Positions 7,526-16,241 of a DNA stretch of 64,000 nt are shown piece after piece. The notes under the pieces are model-generated. The model was not told the origin of the DNA. It made no database searches and saw only the letters and a program-made list of their open reading frames with translations. Location: assembly GCF_023923205.1 (NCBI RefSeq), contig NZ_CP099490.1, positions 1,922,001 to 1,986,000 on the forward strand. The letters run 5' to 3'. This DNA comes from Ornithinimicrobium cryptoxanthini. GTDB taxonomy: Bacteria; Actinomycetota; Actinomycetes; Actinomycetales; Dermatophilaceae. The translations under genes and the position numbers were made by a program. Positions within the stretch are counted from its first letter, which is position 1, and every line of letters begins with the position of its first letter.

Positions 7526-9111
7526 TGACCCTCCTCCAACAACGTGGTGGCCGGGTTGTCGTAGTCTGCGGCCTTCTGGGCCACGCCCTCCAACCCCTTG
7601 CCCCGGTCGGCGGGACGCTTCATGTGACCGAACGTGCCGACGGCGATCGCCTCGAGGAGTGGAGCCCATCCGTGCGTCGACGGCTCGACGTGGATCTGGT
7701 CCATCAACTCGATCGCCTCGCCCAGCACGTGCCGGGCCCTGGTCTGGATGAAACCGTCCCGCGGCGGGTGGAAGTCCTCGGCCAGCCCACCGGCCGCGTT
7801 CAGCACATAGCGGACGTTCTGCAGCGCGAGATCCCGGTCGGACAGGAACGGCGTGACGACCGCCTCGGTCATCATGCCGACCAGGAGGATCGACTGACCG
7901 GTCAGGACTCCCGCAAGGTTGAAGAACCCGTCGAGCAGGAAGCCCTTGAAGATGTCTCCGGTCATGTGCTTCGTCGGTGGCATCCACTTCAGCGGCGCGT
8001 CGGGGAAGAGGTGGCGTGCCAGCAGGGCGTGCGCCAGCTCCATCCGGAAGCTGTCCGGCAGGTCCGGGTTGATCTCGAAGGCGTGCCCGAGGCCGAGCTG
8101 CCAGTCCGCCAGCCCGGCCTCCTTGCCGAAGTACTCGTTCATCAGCTGGGAGACGGTGACCGTGTGGGCCGCCTCGACCGCGTCGGCGGTGGTGAGGTAG
8201 TTGTCCTCACCGGTGTTGATGATGATCCCGGCCCGGGCATGGATCTGCCGCGAGAACCGCTGGTCGACAAAGGTGCGGATCGGGTTGATGTCGCGGAAGA
8301 GGATGCCGTACATCGAGTCGTTCAACATCATGTCGAGACGCTCGAGGCCGGCCAGGGTGGCGATCTCGGGCATGCACAGGCCGGAGGCGTAGTTGACGAG
8401 CCGGATGTAGCGACCCAGCTCCTTGCCGACCTCGTCCAGCGCTGCCCGCATCAGGCGGAAGTTCTCCTGCGTGGCATAGGTCCCGGCGAAGCCCTCGCGG
8501 GTCGCGCCCTCCGGCACGTAGTCCAGCAGTGACTGCCCCGTCGAGCGGATGACCGCGATGATGTCGGCACCCTCCCGGGCGGCGGCCTGGGCCTGCGGGA
8601 TGTCCTCATAGATGTCACCGGTCGCCACGATCAGATAGATCCACGGGCGCTGCTTCGGGTCACCCAGCCTCGTGATCATCTTCTCGCGGGTGGCCCGTTG
8701 CCGGTCGATCTGCCGTATGCCGGGCCGCACCGCTGCCATCGCCGCCCGTCGGGCGCGGGTCAGCTCTGTCTTGGTCTCGGGGATCTGGAAGGTGACCGCG
8801 CCGGTGGAGGCCTTCTGGGCCAGGGTGAGCAGGTCCGGGGCCTCCTGGCGGCGCAACGCGTCCCACACGGGCGTGGTCACGCCGTGCTCGATGCCGACCT
8901 GGTCCCGGACGGCGTCGACCAGGTGGTTGACCCACGGCACCCGCTCGTGGTCGGCTCCCGACAGTCCCGCCAGGCGCAGCGTCGCCCGCTCGACCGAGAC
9001 GGTCGTGTGCGAGGTCGCCAGCTTCACGACAGGCTGACCGAGCCTCGCGGCGTGGCTGCGCGCGCGGCGGACCTCGGCGCGGTCGAGCTCCAGGACCTTG
9101 CGGGCACTCAC
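7522..9111 (-). CDS. kamD: Lysine 5,6-aminomutase, alpha subunit
   Basis: 529 residues, colinear with KamD TIM-barrel subunits, with characteristic segments IPETKTELTRARRAA, TGDIYEDIPQAQAAAREGAD, VIRSTGQSLLDYVPEG, and SGLCMPEIATLAGLERLD. It carries most of the active site of the adenosylcobalamin- and PLP-dependent mutase that converts L-beta-lysine to 3,5-diaminohexanoate. The GTG start overlaps the preceding amidohydrolase stop (GTGA), and its own stop overlaps kamE in the same way, fitting 1:1 synthesis. No cobalamin riboswitch was recognised in the region. Confidence 0.96.
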   Translation of the reverse strand: MSARKVLELDRAEVRRARSHAARLGQPVVKLATSHTTVSVERATLRLAGLSGADHERVPWVNHLVDAVRDQVGIEHGVTTPVWDALRRQEAPDLLTLAQKASTGAVTFQIPETKTELTRARRAAMAAVRPGIRQIDRQRATREKMITRLGDPKQRPWIYLIVATGDIYEDIPQAQAAAREGADIIAVIRSTGQSLLDYVPEGATREGFAGTYATQENFRLMRAALDEVGKELGRYIRLVNYASGLCMPEIATLAGLERLDMMLNDSMYGILFRDINPIRTFVDQRFSRQIHARAGIIINTGEDNYLTTADAVEAAHTVTVSQLMNEYFGKEAGLADWQLGLGHAFEINPDLPDSFRMELAHALLARHLFPDAPLKWMPPTKHMTGDIFKGFLLDGFFNLAGVLTGQSILLVGMMTEAVVTPFLSDRDLALQNVRYVLNAAGGLAEDFHPPRDGFIQTRARHVLGEAIELMDQIHVEPSTHGWAPLLEAIAVGTFGHMKRPADRGKGLEGVAQKAADYDNPATTLLEEGQ

Positions 9112-10709
9112 GTCAGTTCTCCTTGTCGGTCAAAGGTCACATGGCCGTCGACGACGGTCAGTCGGGCGGTCGGCAGGGGGCTCTGCGGGTCTGCCGCCAG
9201 GTCGGGCAGGCCGTCGCCCGTGCGCGGCAGGTCATCGTCCTGGTCCCAGACGACGTAGGACGCGGCCCGGCCCGGCGTCAGGGTCCCGCCGTCCCGCCCC
9301 GCCAGCTCGTAGCCGCCGCGAGTGTGGGCGGCGAAGGCTTCCGCGACGGTCAGCCGCTGGTCCGCGTTGTGGTGCCACACGGCATACATCACCGCCTGCC
9401 AGGGGTCCATCGACGTCACCGGGCTGTCCGAGCCCAGGGCCAGCCGGACTCCGGCGTCCACCATGGCGCGCAGCGGGACCGCGGCCAGGGCACGCTCCTC
9501 CCCCAGCCGTGCGGCATACATCCCCTCGGTGCCGCCCCAGAGTCCGTCGAAGGCGGGCTGCATGCTGGCCCAGATGCCGAGCTCGGCCATCGTCGCCAGC
9601 ACCTGGGCGTCAGGCAGCTCGACATGCTCCCAGCGGTGGCGCGCGGCCACCATCGCCTCGACCCCCACCACCTCCGCCGCCTGGCGGAACCCCTCGGCCA
9701 TGGTGTGCAGGGCGGCGTCGCCGATGACGTGACCACCGGCCTGCAGACCGGCGCGCGTGCAGGCGACGACGTGGGCGGCGATCTGCTCGGCGCTCAGGTA
9801 GCCGTAGCCGTGGCCGGGCTCATCGGCATACTCCTCAAGCAGGTGCGCGGTCCGCGACCCGAACGAGCCGTCGGCGCACAGATCGCCGGCCAGGCCCAGC
9901 ACCCCGAGGTAGCGGCCGAGCTCAGCGGCCTCCCCCACGTCGGCCGTCAACTGGCCCCAGTAGGCGACGGTCGCCGTGCGGGCAGGACGGCGCCCGGCCT
10001 CCAGCACGTGCTGCAGGTCGGTCCCGGAGGTGAGGTGGTCGGCGCCGGTCTCGTGGACCAGCCCGATGCCCTTCTCGGAGGCCGCGCGCAGCGCGAGGTC
10101 GAGGTAGTGCTCCCGGTCGCTGTCGGTCATCGCCGAGGTGAACGCGTTGGTGACGGCGGCGAAGGCATCGCGGGTGACCACCCCGCTGCCGTCCCACCCG
10201 TCCAACCCGCGGACCCGGGCCACCGCGGCCATCGCGGAGGACACGCTGGCGGAGTGGGCGTCGATCCGTGGCATATAGACGACGCCGCCGTAACACGCCC
10301 GGTCAAGCTCTGCTGCCGTGATCGGCCTTCCCTCGGCCCACTTGGTCTCGTCCCACGAGTGGGCATAGATCGGCCGTCCCCGCAGGTGCCGGGAGGCCGA
10401 CTCCACCAGTCGTAGCGCCTCCCCCACCGAGGTCGTGGCCGACAGGTCGATGCCGTCCAGCCCCTGACCCGTCATGGTCAGATGCACGTGGGCATCGCTG
10501 AACGCCGCGGTCACCAGGGCCCCGTCGAGGTCGACCACCTCGTCGGCGGCCCCCTCGTGCGCCCGCGCCTCCTGAGCGGAGCCGATCCAGGCGATCTGGC
10601 CGCCGCGGGACACCAGTGCGGTGGCACCGGGATGTCCGTGGATCTGTCCCCCGCGCAGGAGGATCGTCGGGACCGGGGGCGGAGCGGTGTGCTGCAGGTT
10701 GGTGGTCAC
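9108..10709 (-). CDS. YtcJ-like amidohydrolase (family 3) within the lysine cluster
   Basis: 533 residues of the metal-dependent amidohydrolase superfamily. Visible are the N-terminal beta-sandwich start (TILLRGGQIHG), the HxH metal pair in SDAHVHL, further histidines in VHETGAD, GGHVIGDAALH and HRWEHVELP, and the late aspartate in LGSDSPVTSMDPW. The closest general class is YtcJ-like (amidohydrolase 3). It is translationally linked on both sides (GTGA overlaps with kdd and kamD), so it is co-made with the lysine enzymes. No amidohydrolase step is known in the pathway and the Kce gene is missing here, so its role is open. Confidence 0.85.
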   Translation of the reverse strand: MTTNLQHTAPPPVPTILLRGGQIHGHPGATALVSRGGQIAWIGSAQEARAHEGAADEVVDLDGALVTAAFSDAHVHLTMTGQGLDGIDLSATTSVGEALRLVESASRHLRGRPIYAHSWDETKWAEGRPITAAELDRACYGGVVYMPRIDAHSASVSSAMAAVARVRGLDGWDGSGVVTRDAFAAVTNAFTSAMTDSDREHYLDLALRAASEKGIGLVHETGADHLTSGTDLQHVLEAGRRPARTATVAYWGQLTADVGEAAELGRYLGVLGLAGDLCADGSFGSRTAHLLEEYADEPGHGYGYLSAEQIAAHVVACTRAGLQAGGHVIGDAALHTMAEGFRQAAEVVGVEAMVAARHRWEHVELPDAQVLATMAELGIWASMQPAFDGLWGGTEGMYAARLGEERALAAVPLRAMVDAGVRLALGSDSPVTSMDPWQAVMYAVWHHNADQRLTVAEAFAAHTRGGYELAGRDGGTLTPGRAASYVVWDQDDDLPRTGDGLPDLAADPQSPLPTARLTVVDGHVTFDRQGELT

Positions 10710-11794
10710 GAGGTCCCAGTCTGCTCCCCCGCGAGGCGGGACTCGAACAGGGCACGCACGCCCGGGGTGTTGCGCAGCAGCTCGAGGGCGTAGTCGGCGT
10801 GCCCGGGGACATAGCCGTTGCCGATCATCATGCGGACATCCGCAGCCAGCCCCTCGGCACCCAGCGCCGCTGCGGCGAAGTTGGTAGCCATCGAGAAGAA
10901 GATGACGGTGCCTCCGGCGGCGGTGGACAGGATGGCGGGCTGCTCGCACCCGGGCACGTCGACGCACACGACCGTCACATCAGCGGGGCCTCCGGCCTGC
11001 TCGACCGCCGCGAGCAGACCCAGCGGGGAGCGCGCGTCGGCGATCACCACGGAGTCGGCCAGACCGGTGCCCTGGAGCAGGTCCGCCTCGCGCTGGAGCG
11101 GCACCACCGCGATGCGACGCGCCGCGCCGGCGTCCGCGGCGGCGGCCAGCGACAGGCTCCCGGACTTGCCGGCCCCACCGAGCACGGTCACGACCGGGTC
11201 CTGACCGGTGCGCGCACGGTGCTCGGTGACGACCCGGGAGACCAGCGCCGGGGCTCCGCAGACGTCCATCACCATCAGGGCGAGCTCGGCATCCAGGTCT
11301 TCGGGCAGCACCGCCGCGATGGAGCGACCAAACAGGATCGCGTGCCCCTTCGCCGGGACCCGCTCCCCCAGGCCGTCCCACGCCGCGAGCCCGTCGGTGA
11401 TCCGCAGCGGTGTCAGCGACAGCGAGACCAGCGTGGCGACGTGGTCTCCCGGCTGCAGCCCCAGCGTGCTGTCGGGCCCGACCTCGGCGACGCGGCCGAT
11501 CAGCATGCCACCCGACCCGGTCACCGGGTTCTGCATCTTGCCCCGGCTGGCCACGATCTCGAGGACCTCTGCGCGGACGGCGGCTCCGTCCACGGTGCCG
11601 TCCGAGCGGGTGTGTTTGCCCTCCATCTGGCGATAGGACGCCGCGTCGAGGTTGAGCACCTCGATGTCGATGCGCACCTCGTCGGCGCCGATCTGCGGGC
11701 TGTCATCCAGCCGCTGGGCAGCCTGCGGCAGGGTCAGTCCGCTGCCGACCGGTTCCAGGACCCGGTGCAGCCCGACGGGGCTGGTCGCAGTCAT
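10706..11794 (-). CDS. kdd: L-erythro-3,5-diaminohexanoate dehydrogenase
   Basis: 362 residues. The N-terminal LHRVLEPVGSGLTLPQAAQRLD and the nucleotide-binding VTVLGGAGKSGSLSL fit Kdd, which oxidises 3,5-diaminohexanoate to 5-amino-3-oxohexanoate with NAD+ and releases ammonia. The start at 11794 is chosen for GGGAGGA a few nt upstream; ATG 11806 lies within reach but has no such signal. It is the first gene of the minus-strand kam operon and is divergent from kamA across 82 bp. Confidence 0.93.
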   Translation of the reverse strand: MTATSPVGLHRVLEPVGSGLTLPQAAQRLDDSPQIGADEVRIDIEVLNLDAASYRQMEGKHTRSDGTVDGAAVRAEVLEIVASRGKMQNPVTGSGGMLIGRVAEVGPDSTLGLQPGDHVATLVSLSLTPLRITDGLAAWDGLGERVPAKGHAILFGRSIAAVLPEDLDAELALMVMDVCGAPALVSRVVTEHRARTGQDPVVTVLGGAGKSGSLSLAAAADAGAARRIAVVPLQREADLLQGTGLADSVVIADARSPLGLLAAVEQAGGPADVTVVCVDVPGCEQPAILSTAAGGTVIFFSMATNFAAAALGAEGLAADVRMMIGNGYVPGHADYALELLRNTPGVRALFESRLAGEQTGTS

Positions 11795-11876
11795 TCGTCC
11801 TCCCATGAGGCTTTGGCACAAGAAATCCTCCGGCGGGTGTTCGCTTTCACCGGAAGATATCCGTAGCATGCCACGT
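11795..11876. promoter_or_regulatory. Divergent kdd/kamA promoter region
   Basis: 82 bp separate the divergent starts. For kamA, TAGCAT (11864-11869) lies 7 nt before ATG 11877, the usual -10 position for a leaderless transcript. For kdd a Shine-Dalgarno GGGAGGA is present, and TATCTT on the minus strand is a possible -10. No clear operator was seen, although joint regulation from so short a region is likely. Confidence 0.5.
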
Positions 11877-13331
11877 ATGAGCAGTCTTATCGAGCAGCCC
11901 TACGACTACCAGCAGCGCGAACTGGTGGAACCTGACTGGACGCGCTTCCCGGGGTGGCGTGAGGTCACGGCCGAGCAGTGGGCCGACGTGCAGTGGCAGC
12001 GGGCCCACTGCGTCAAGAACATCAAGCAGCTGCGCGAGCTGATGGGTGACCTGCTGACCGAGGACTTCTATGCGGATCTGGAGCGGGACCAGGCCGAGCG
12101 CGCGACGATGTCGATGCTGGTGCCCCCGCAGATGCTCAACACGATGGTCTCGGAGATGACCTGGGCCGACGGTCGGATGCCGGCGGCCGGCGCGGAGTTC
12201 ACCGCCGCCTTCTATGCCGACGCGGTGCGCCACTACATGCTCCCGGTCTTCTCCGACCGGCGCACCGACTGGCCGTCGCACCCCTACTCCTCGCGCGACT
12301 CGCTGCACGAGCACGACATGTGGGTGGCCGAGGGTCTGACGCACCGCTACCCGACCAAGGTGCTCGCCGAGCTGCTCCCCACCTGCCCGCAGTACTGCGG
12401 CCACTGCACCCGCATGGATCTGGTGGGCAACTCCACCCCGCAGGTGACCAAGCTCAAGCTGGCCGGCAAGCCGATGGACCGGCACGAGGCGATCCTGGAC
12501 TACCTGCGTCGCACCCCGACCGTGCGCGATGTGGTGGTCTCCGGGGGCGACGTGGCCAATATGCCGTGGAAGAACCTCGAGTCCTTCATCGACCGGGTCC
12601 TGGACGTCGACAACATCCGCGACATCCGCCTGGCGACCAAGGCCCTGATGGGCCTGCCCCAGCACTGGCTCGCTCCGGACACCGTCGAGGGCGTGGCTCG
12701 CGTGGCCGCCAAGGCACGCACCCGTGGCGTCGGGCTGGCGATCCACACCCACGTCAACGCCGCCCAGTCCGTCACCCCGCTGGTTGCCGACGCCACCAAG
12801 GCGATGCTCGACGCCGGCATCCGCGACGTCCGCAACCAGGGAGTCCTCATGCGCGGCGTCAACGCCACCAGTGAGGACCTGCTGGACCTGTGCTTCGCCT
12901 TGGCCGACGGAGCTTCTATCACGCCCTACTACTTCTACATGTGCGACATGATCCCGTTCGCCGAGCACTGGCGGACCTCGCTGGCCGAGGCGCAGCACCT
13001 GCAGCACTCGATCATGGGCTACCTGCCCGGCTTTGCGACGCCGCGCATCGTGTGCGACGTACCCTTCGTCGGCAAGCGCTGGGTGCATCAGGTCGACAGC
13101 TACGACACCGAGCGCGGCATCTCATACTGGCGCAAGAACTACCGCACCTCCATCGAGGCCGCCGACGTTGACGTGACCAGTGCCGAGTACGTCTACTACG
13201 ACCCGATCTACACCCTGTCCTCCGAGGGCCAGAAGTGGTGGCACGACCACGGCGACGCCGCCACGACCCACGAGGCCGCCGCCGAGGCGGCCCGCAGCTC
13301 GCACGCAGCGTCGGTCGCGCAGCTGGACTAG
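11877..13331 (+). CDS. kamA: Lysine 2,3-aminomutase (radical SAM, KamA family)
   Basis: 484 residues. The radical SAM cluster motif C170-x3-C174-x2-C177 sits in CPQYCGHCTRMDLVG. It differs from the CSMYCRHCTRR form of clostridial enzymes but is the same Cx3Cx2C arrangement. Downstream VVSGGDVANMPW and DIRLATKALMGLP fit the KamA barrel. The enzyme uses SAM, a 4Fe-4S cluster and PLP to turn L-lysine into L-beta-lysine. ATG 11877 has a -10-like hexamer 7 nt upstream; ATG 11868 in frame would add three residues. Substrate lysine is inferred from the kamDE/kdd/kal context. Confidence 0.92.
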   Translation: MSSLIEQPYDYQQRELVEPDWTRFPGWREVTAEQWADVQWQRAHCVKNIKQLRELMGDLLTEDFYADLERDQAERATMSMLVPPQMLNTMVSEMTWADGRMPAAGAEFTAAFYADAVRHYMLPVFSDRRTDWPSHPYSSRDSLHEHDMWVAEGLTHRYPTKVLAELLPTCPQYCGHCTRMDLVGNSTPQVTKLKLAGKPMDRHEAILDYLRRTPTVRDVVVSGGDVANMPWKNLESFIDRVLDVDNIRDIRLATKALMGLPQHWLAPDTVEGVARVAAKARTRGVGLAIHTHVNAAQSVTPLVADATKAMLDAGIRDVRNQGVLMRGVNATSEDLLDLCFALADGASITPYYFYMCDMIPFAEHWRTSLAEAQHLQHSIMGYLPGFATPRIVCDVPFVGKRWVHQVDSYDTERGISYWRKNYRTSIEAADVDVTSAEYVYYDPIYTLSSEGQKWWHDHGDAATTHEAAAEAARSSHAASVAQLD

Positions 13332-13502
13332 GCGGCGCACCGGCTCGTCACAATGCGATCACGCAGAGATCACGACTATGCTCCGCTGGCGGCCTATCAG
13401 ACCCAGGGGTCGTATGGTGCGAAGAGATAGGCCGTCCTCCCCGGTCCTCGGGGTGGGCAACAGCAGCAGGTTCTGTGGGTTGGAACCGTCCAAGGAGGAA
13501 CG

Positions 13503-15179
13503 ATGAAGAGCAGGCGTATGACGGGACTCGCCGCGGTGGTCCTCGCGGGTTCCCTAGTGCTCACCGCGTGCAGCGGGGGCAACGGGGACGACGAGAGCAC
13601 TGACGGCGACGGCCCCGCGGACAACGGGACCGACGGCACATCGGAGACCAACGGCGGCGAGAGCGCTGCCACGACCGGGATCGTCACGGCCAACTCCAAC
13701 GAACCTCAGAACCCCCTGATCCCGACCAACACCAACGAGGTCGGTGGTGGCAAGATCCTCGACCTGATCTTCGAGGGCCTGGTCTACTACGACGCCGATG
13801 GGGCCGCCCACAACGCGGTGGCAGAGTCCATCGAGACCGAGGACAGCCAGAACTACACCATCACGCTCAAGGAGGGGCTGACCTTCTCCGACGGCTCCCC
13901 CGTCACCGCCGAGAGCTTCACCAAGGCATGGAACCAGGGAGCGCTGCTCAGCAACGGTCACCTGTCCAGCTACTTCTTCGAGCCCATCGAGGGCTTCAGC
14001 TATGACGAGGACTCCGACCTCACCGGTCTCGAGGTGGTCGACGAGACGACGTTCACGGTGGCGCTGCAGCAGCCCGAGGCGGACTTCCCGCTGCGACTGG
14101 GCTACTCCGCGTTCTTCCCGCTGCCCGAGTCCGCCTTCGAGGACCCCGACACCTTCGGTGAGAACCCGATCGGCAACGGCCCCTACATGCTTGACGGAGA
14201 GGGCGCCTGGGAGCACAACGTCGGCATCTCCCTCGTCCCGTCGGAGTCCTACCAGGGCGACCGGGTGGCCCAGAACGGCGGTGTCGACCTGAAGTTCTAC
14301 GAGACCCAGGACGCGGCCTACAACGACCTGCTGTCGGGCAACCTGGACGTGCTCGACGCGGTCCCCGACTCTGCCTTCGGCACCTTCGAGGACGAGCTGG
14401 GTGACCGTGCGGTCAACCAGCCGGCGGCGATCTTCCAGTCCTTCACCATCCCGATGGAGGCCGAGCACTTCTCCGGTGAGGAGGGCACGCTGCGCCGTCA
14501 GGCCCTGTCCCACGCGATCAACCGTGAGGAGATCACGCAGGCCATCTTCCAGGGCACCCGCACCCCGGCGGTCGACTTCACCTCACCGGTCATCGACGGG
14601 TGGTCGGACAGCATTCCGGGCGCCGAGGTCCTGCAGTATGACCCGGAGAAGGCCAAGGAGCTGTGGGACGAGGCCAATGCGATGTCGGAGTGGGAGGGCA
14701 CCTTCACGCTGGCCTACAACACCGACGGTGGCCACCAGGCCTGGGTCGACGCGACCGTGAACTCGATCCGCAACACGCTCGGCATCGAGGCGGAGGGCAA
14801 CCCCTACGCCGTCTTTGCCGACCTGCGCTCGGACGTCACGGCCCGCACCATCGAGGGCGCGTTCCGCACCGGTTGGCAGGCCGACTACCCCGGTCTGGGC
14901 AACTTCCTCGGCCCGCTCTACGGCACCGGCGCAGGGTCCAACGACGGTGACTACTCCAACGCCGAGTTCGACGACCTGCTGAGCCAGGCCGCCAGCGCCG
15001 GTTCGGTGGAGGAGTCCTCCACGCTCTACAACCAGGCACAGGAGATCCTCTTCCAGGATCTCCCGGTGATCCCACTGTGGTACTCCAACGTCACCGGTGG
15101 CAGCGCCGAGACGGTCGACAATGTGGCGTTCGGCTGGAACTCCGTGCCGATCTATCACGAGATCACCAAGTCCGAGTGA
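13503..15179 (+). CDS. Peptide ABC transporter substrate-binding lipoprotein (family 5)
   Basis: 558 residues with a lipoprotein signal peptide (positive start, hydrophobic core, lipobox L20-T-A-C23), a short Gly/Asp/Glu-rich linker and a complete solute-binding family 5 domain (LTFSDGSPVTAESFTKAW, NPIGNGPYML, GWQADYPGLGNFLGPLYG). It would capture di- or oligopeptides or similar cationic substrates outside the cell. The Shine-Dalgarno sequence AAGGAGGAACG is strong. It heads a transporter operon 171 bp after kamA on the same strand. A link to lysine use is suggested by position only. Confidence 0.93.
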   Translation: MKSRRMTGLAAVVLAGSLVLTACSGGNGDDESTDGDGPADNGTDGTSETNGGESAATTGIVTANSNEPQNPLIPTNTNEVGGGKILDLIFEGLVYYDADGAAHNAVAESIETEDSQNYTITLKEGLTFSDGSPVTAESFTKAWNQGALLSNGHLSSYFFEPIEGFSYDEDSDLTGLEVVDETTFTVALQQPEADFPLRLGYSAFFPLPESAFEDPDTFGENPIGNGPYMLDGEGAWEHNVGISLVPSESYQGDRVAQNGGVDLKFYETQDAAYNDLLSGNLDVLDAVPDSAFGTFEDELGDRAVNQPAAIFQSFTIPMEAEHFSGEEGTLRRQALSHAINREEITQAIFQGTRTPAVDFTSPVIDGWSDSIPGAEVLQYDPEKAKELWDEANAMSEWEGTFTLAYNTDGGHQAWVDATVNSIRNTLGIEAEGNPYAVFADLRSDVTARTIEGAFRTGWQADYPGLGNFLGPLYGTGAGSNDGDYSNAEFDDLLSQAASAGSVEESSTLYNQAQEILFQDLPVIPLWYSNVTGGSAETVDNVAFGWNSVPIYHEITKSE

Positions 15180-15204
15180 CCTCACCGCGCGACACGTGAG
15201 AGCA

Positions 15205-15234
15205 GGGGGCGGGGCCGAAGTGGTCCCGCCCCCT
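15205..15234 (+). terminator. Intra-operon hairpin after the solute-binding protein
   Basis: A strong GC hairpin, GGGGGCGGG...CCCGCCCCC with a short loop, between the binding protein and the first permease. In ABC operons such structures usually stabilise the upstream mRNA or reduce read-through, so that the binding protein is made in excess. Confidence 0.65.
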
Positions 15235-15314
15235 CGCCCGTGTCTTCGCGAGACTCGGCTGCCCGTGGTCGACACGGGTGGGCCCAGACCCAGACCGACT
15301 AGGAGGACGACCGG

Positions 15315-16241
15315 ATGCTGCGGTATATCGGGCGCAGACTCTTGCAGGTGATCCCGGTGTTCCTCGGGGCCACCCTGCTGATCTACTTCATGGTGTATGC
15401 GATGCCCGGCGACCCGGTTGCGGCGCTGGGCGGCGAACGTGGACTGCCCGAGGCGGTCCAGGAGCAGATCCGTGAGCGTTACAACCTGGACAAGCCGTTC
15501 ATCGTCCAGTACCTGCTCTATCTCAAAGGCATCCTGACCTTCGACTTCGGGATCACCTTCTCAGGCCGCGAGGTGATTGACGTCATCCGCGAGGCCTTCC
15601 CGGTGACGATCAAGCTGGCGTTCATGGCCATCGTCTTCGAGGCCGTCCTGGGAGTTGCCGCCGGTCTGGTCGCGGGGCTGCGTCGTGGCGGGATCTTCGA
15701 CGCCACGGTGCTCGTCGTCAGCCTGCTGGTGATCGCGGTGCCGACCTTCGTCATCGGTTTCGTGCTGCAGTACTTCGTCGGGGTCGAGCTGGGCTGGCTG
15801 CCCACCACCGCGTCGAGCGACTCCACCTTCCGAGACCTGCTGATGCCCGCTATCGTGCTGGGCGCCGTCTCCTTCGCCTACGTCCTGAGACTGACCCGCA
15901 CCTCGGTGGCCGAGAACCTGACGGCTGACTATGTCCGCACCGCCGCGGCCAAGGGCCTGTCCCGCAACCGGGTGATCAGCGTGCACGTCCTGCGCAACTC
16001 GCTGATCCCCGTGGTCACCTTCCTCGGAGCCGACCTCGGAGCGTTGATGGGCGGTGCGATCGTCACCGAGGGGATCTTCAACATCAAGGGCGTCGGTGGC
16101 ACCCTCTATCGCGCGATCCTGCAGGGAGAGTCCGCGACGGTCGTCTCACTGACGACCGTGCTGGTGCTGGTCTACATCGTGGCCAATCTCTTCGTCGACC
16201 TCCTCTATGCCGCACTCGACCCGAGGATCCGTTATGTCTGA
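15315..16241 (+). CDS. Peptide ABC transporter permease (DppB/OppB type)
   Basis: 308 residues with six predicted membrane helices. It begins MLRYIGRRLLQVIPVFLG, typical of DppB-type permeases, and has the EAA loop in the TRTSVAENLTADYVRTAAAKGL region that contacts the ATPase. GAGGAGGA is the Shine-Dalgarno region upstream of ATG. The following permease gene begins 8 nt before this stop, so translation is coupled. Confidence 0.95.
   Translation: MLRYIGRRLLQVIPVFLGATLLIYFMVYAMPGDPVAALGGERGLPEAVQEQIRERYNLDKPFIVQYLLYLKGILTFDFGITFSGREVIDVIREAFPVTIKLAFMAIVFEAVLGVAAGLVAGLRRGGIFDATVLVVSLLVIAVPTFVIGFVLQYFVGVELGWLPTTASSDSTFRDLLMPAIVLGAVSFAYVLRLTRTSVAENLTADYVRTAAAKGLSRNRVISVHVLRNSLIPVVTFLGADLGALMGGAIVTEGIFNIKGVGGTLYRAILQGESATVVSLTTVLVLVYIVANLFVDLLYAALDPRIRYV

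Noticed and set aside
11795..11876. Cobalamin riboswitch before the B12-dependent kam genes
   Set aside because: The gap is only 82 bp and lacks the conserved B12-box; no such element was recognised.
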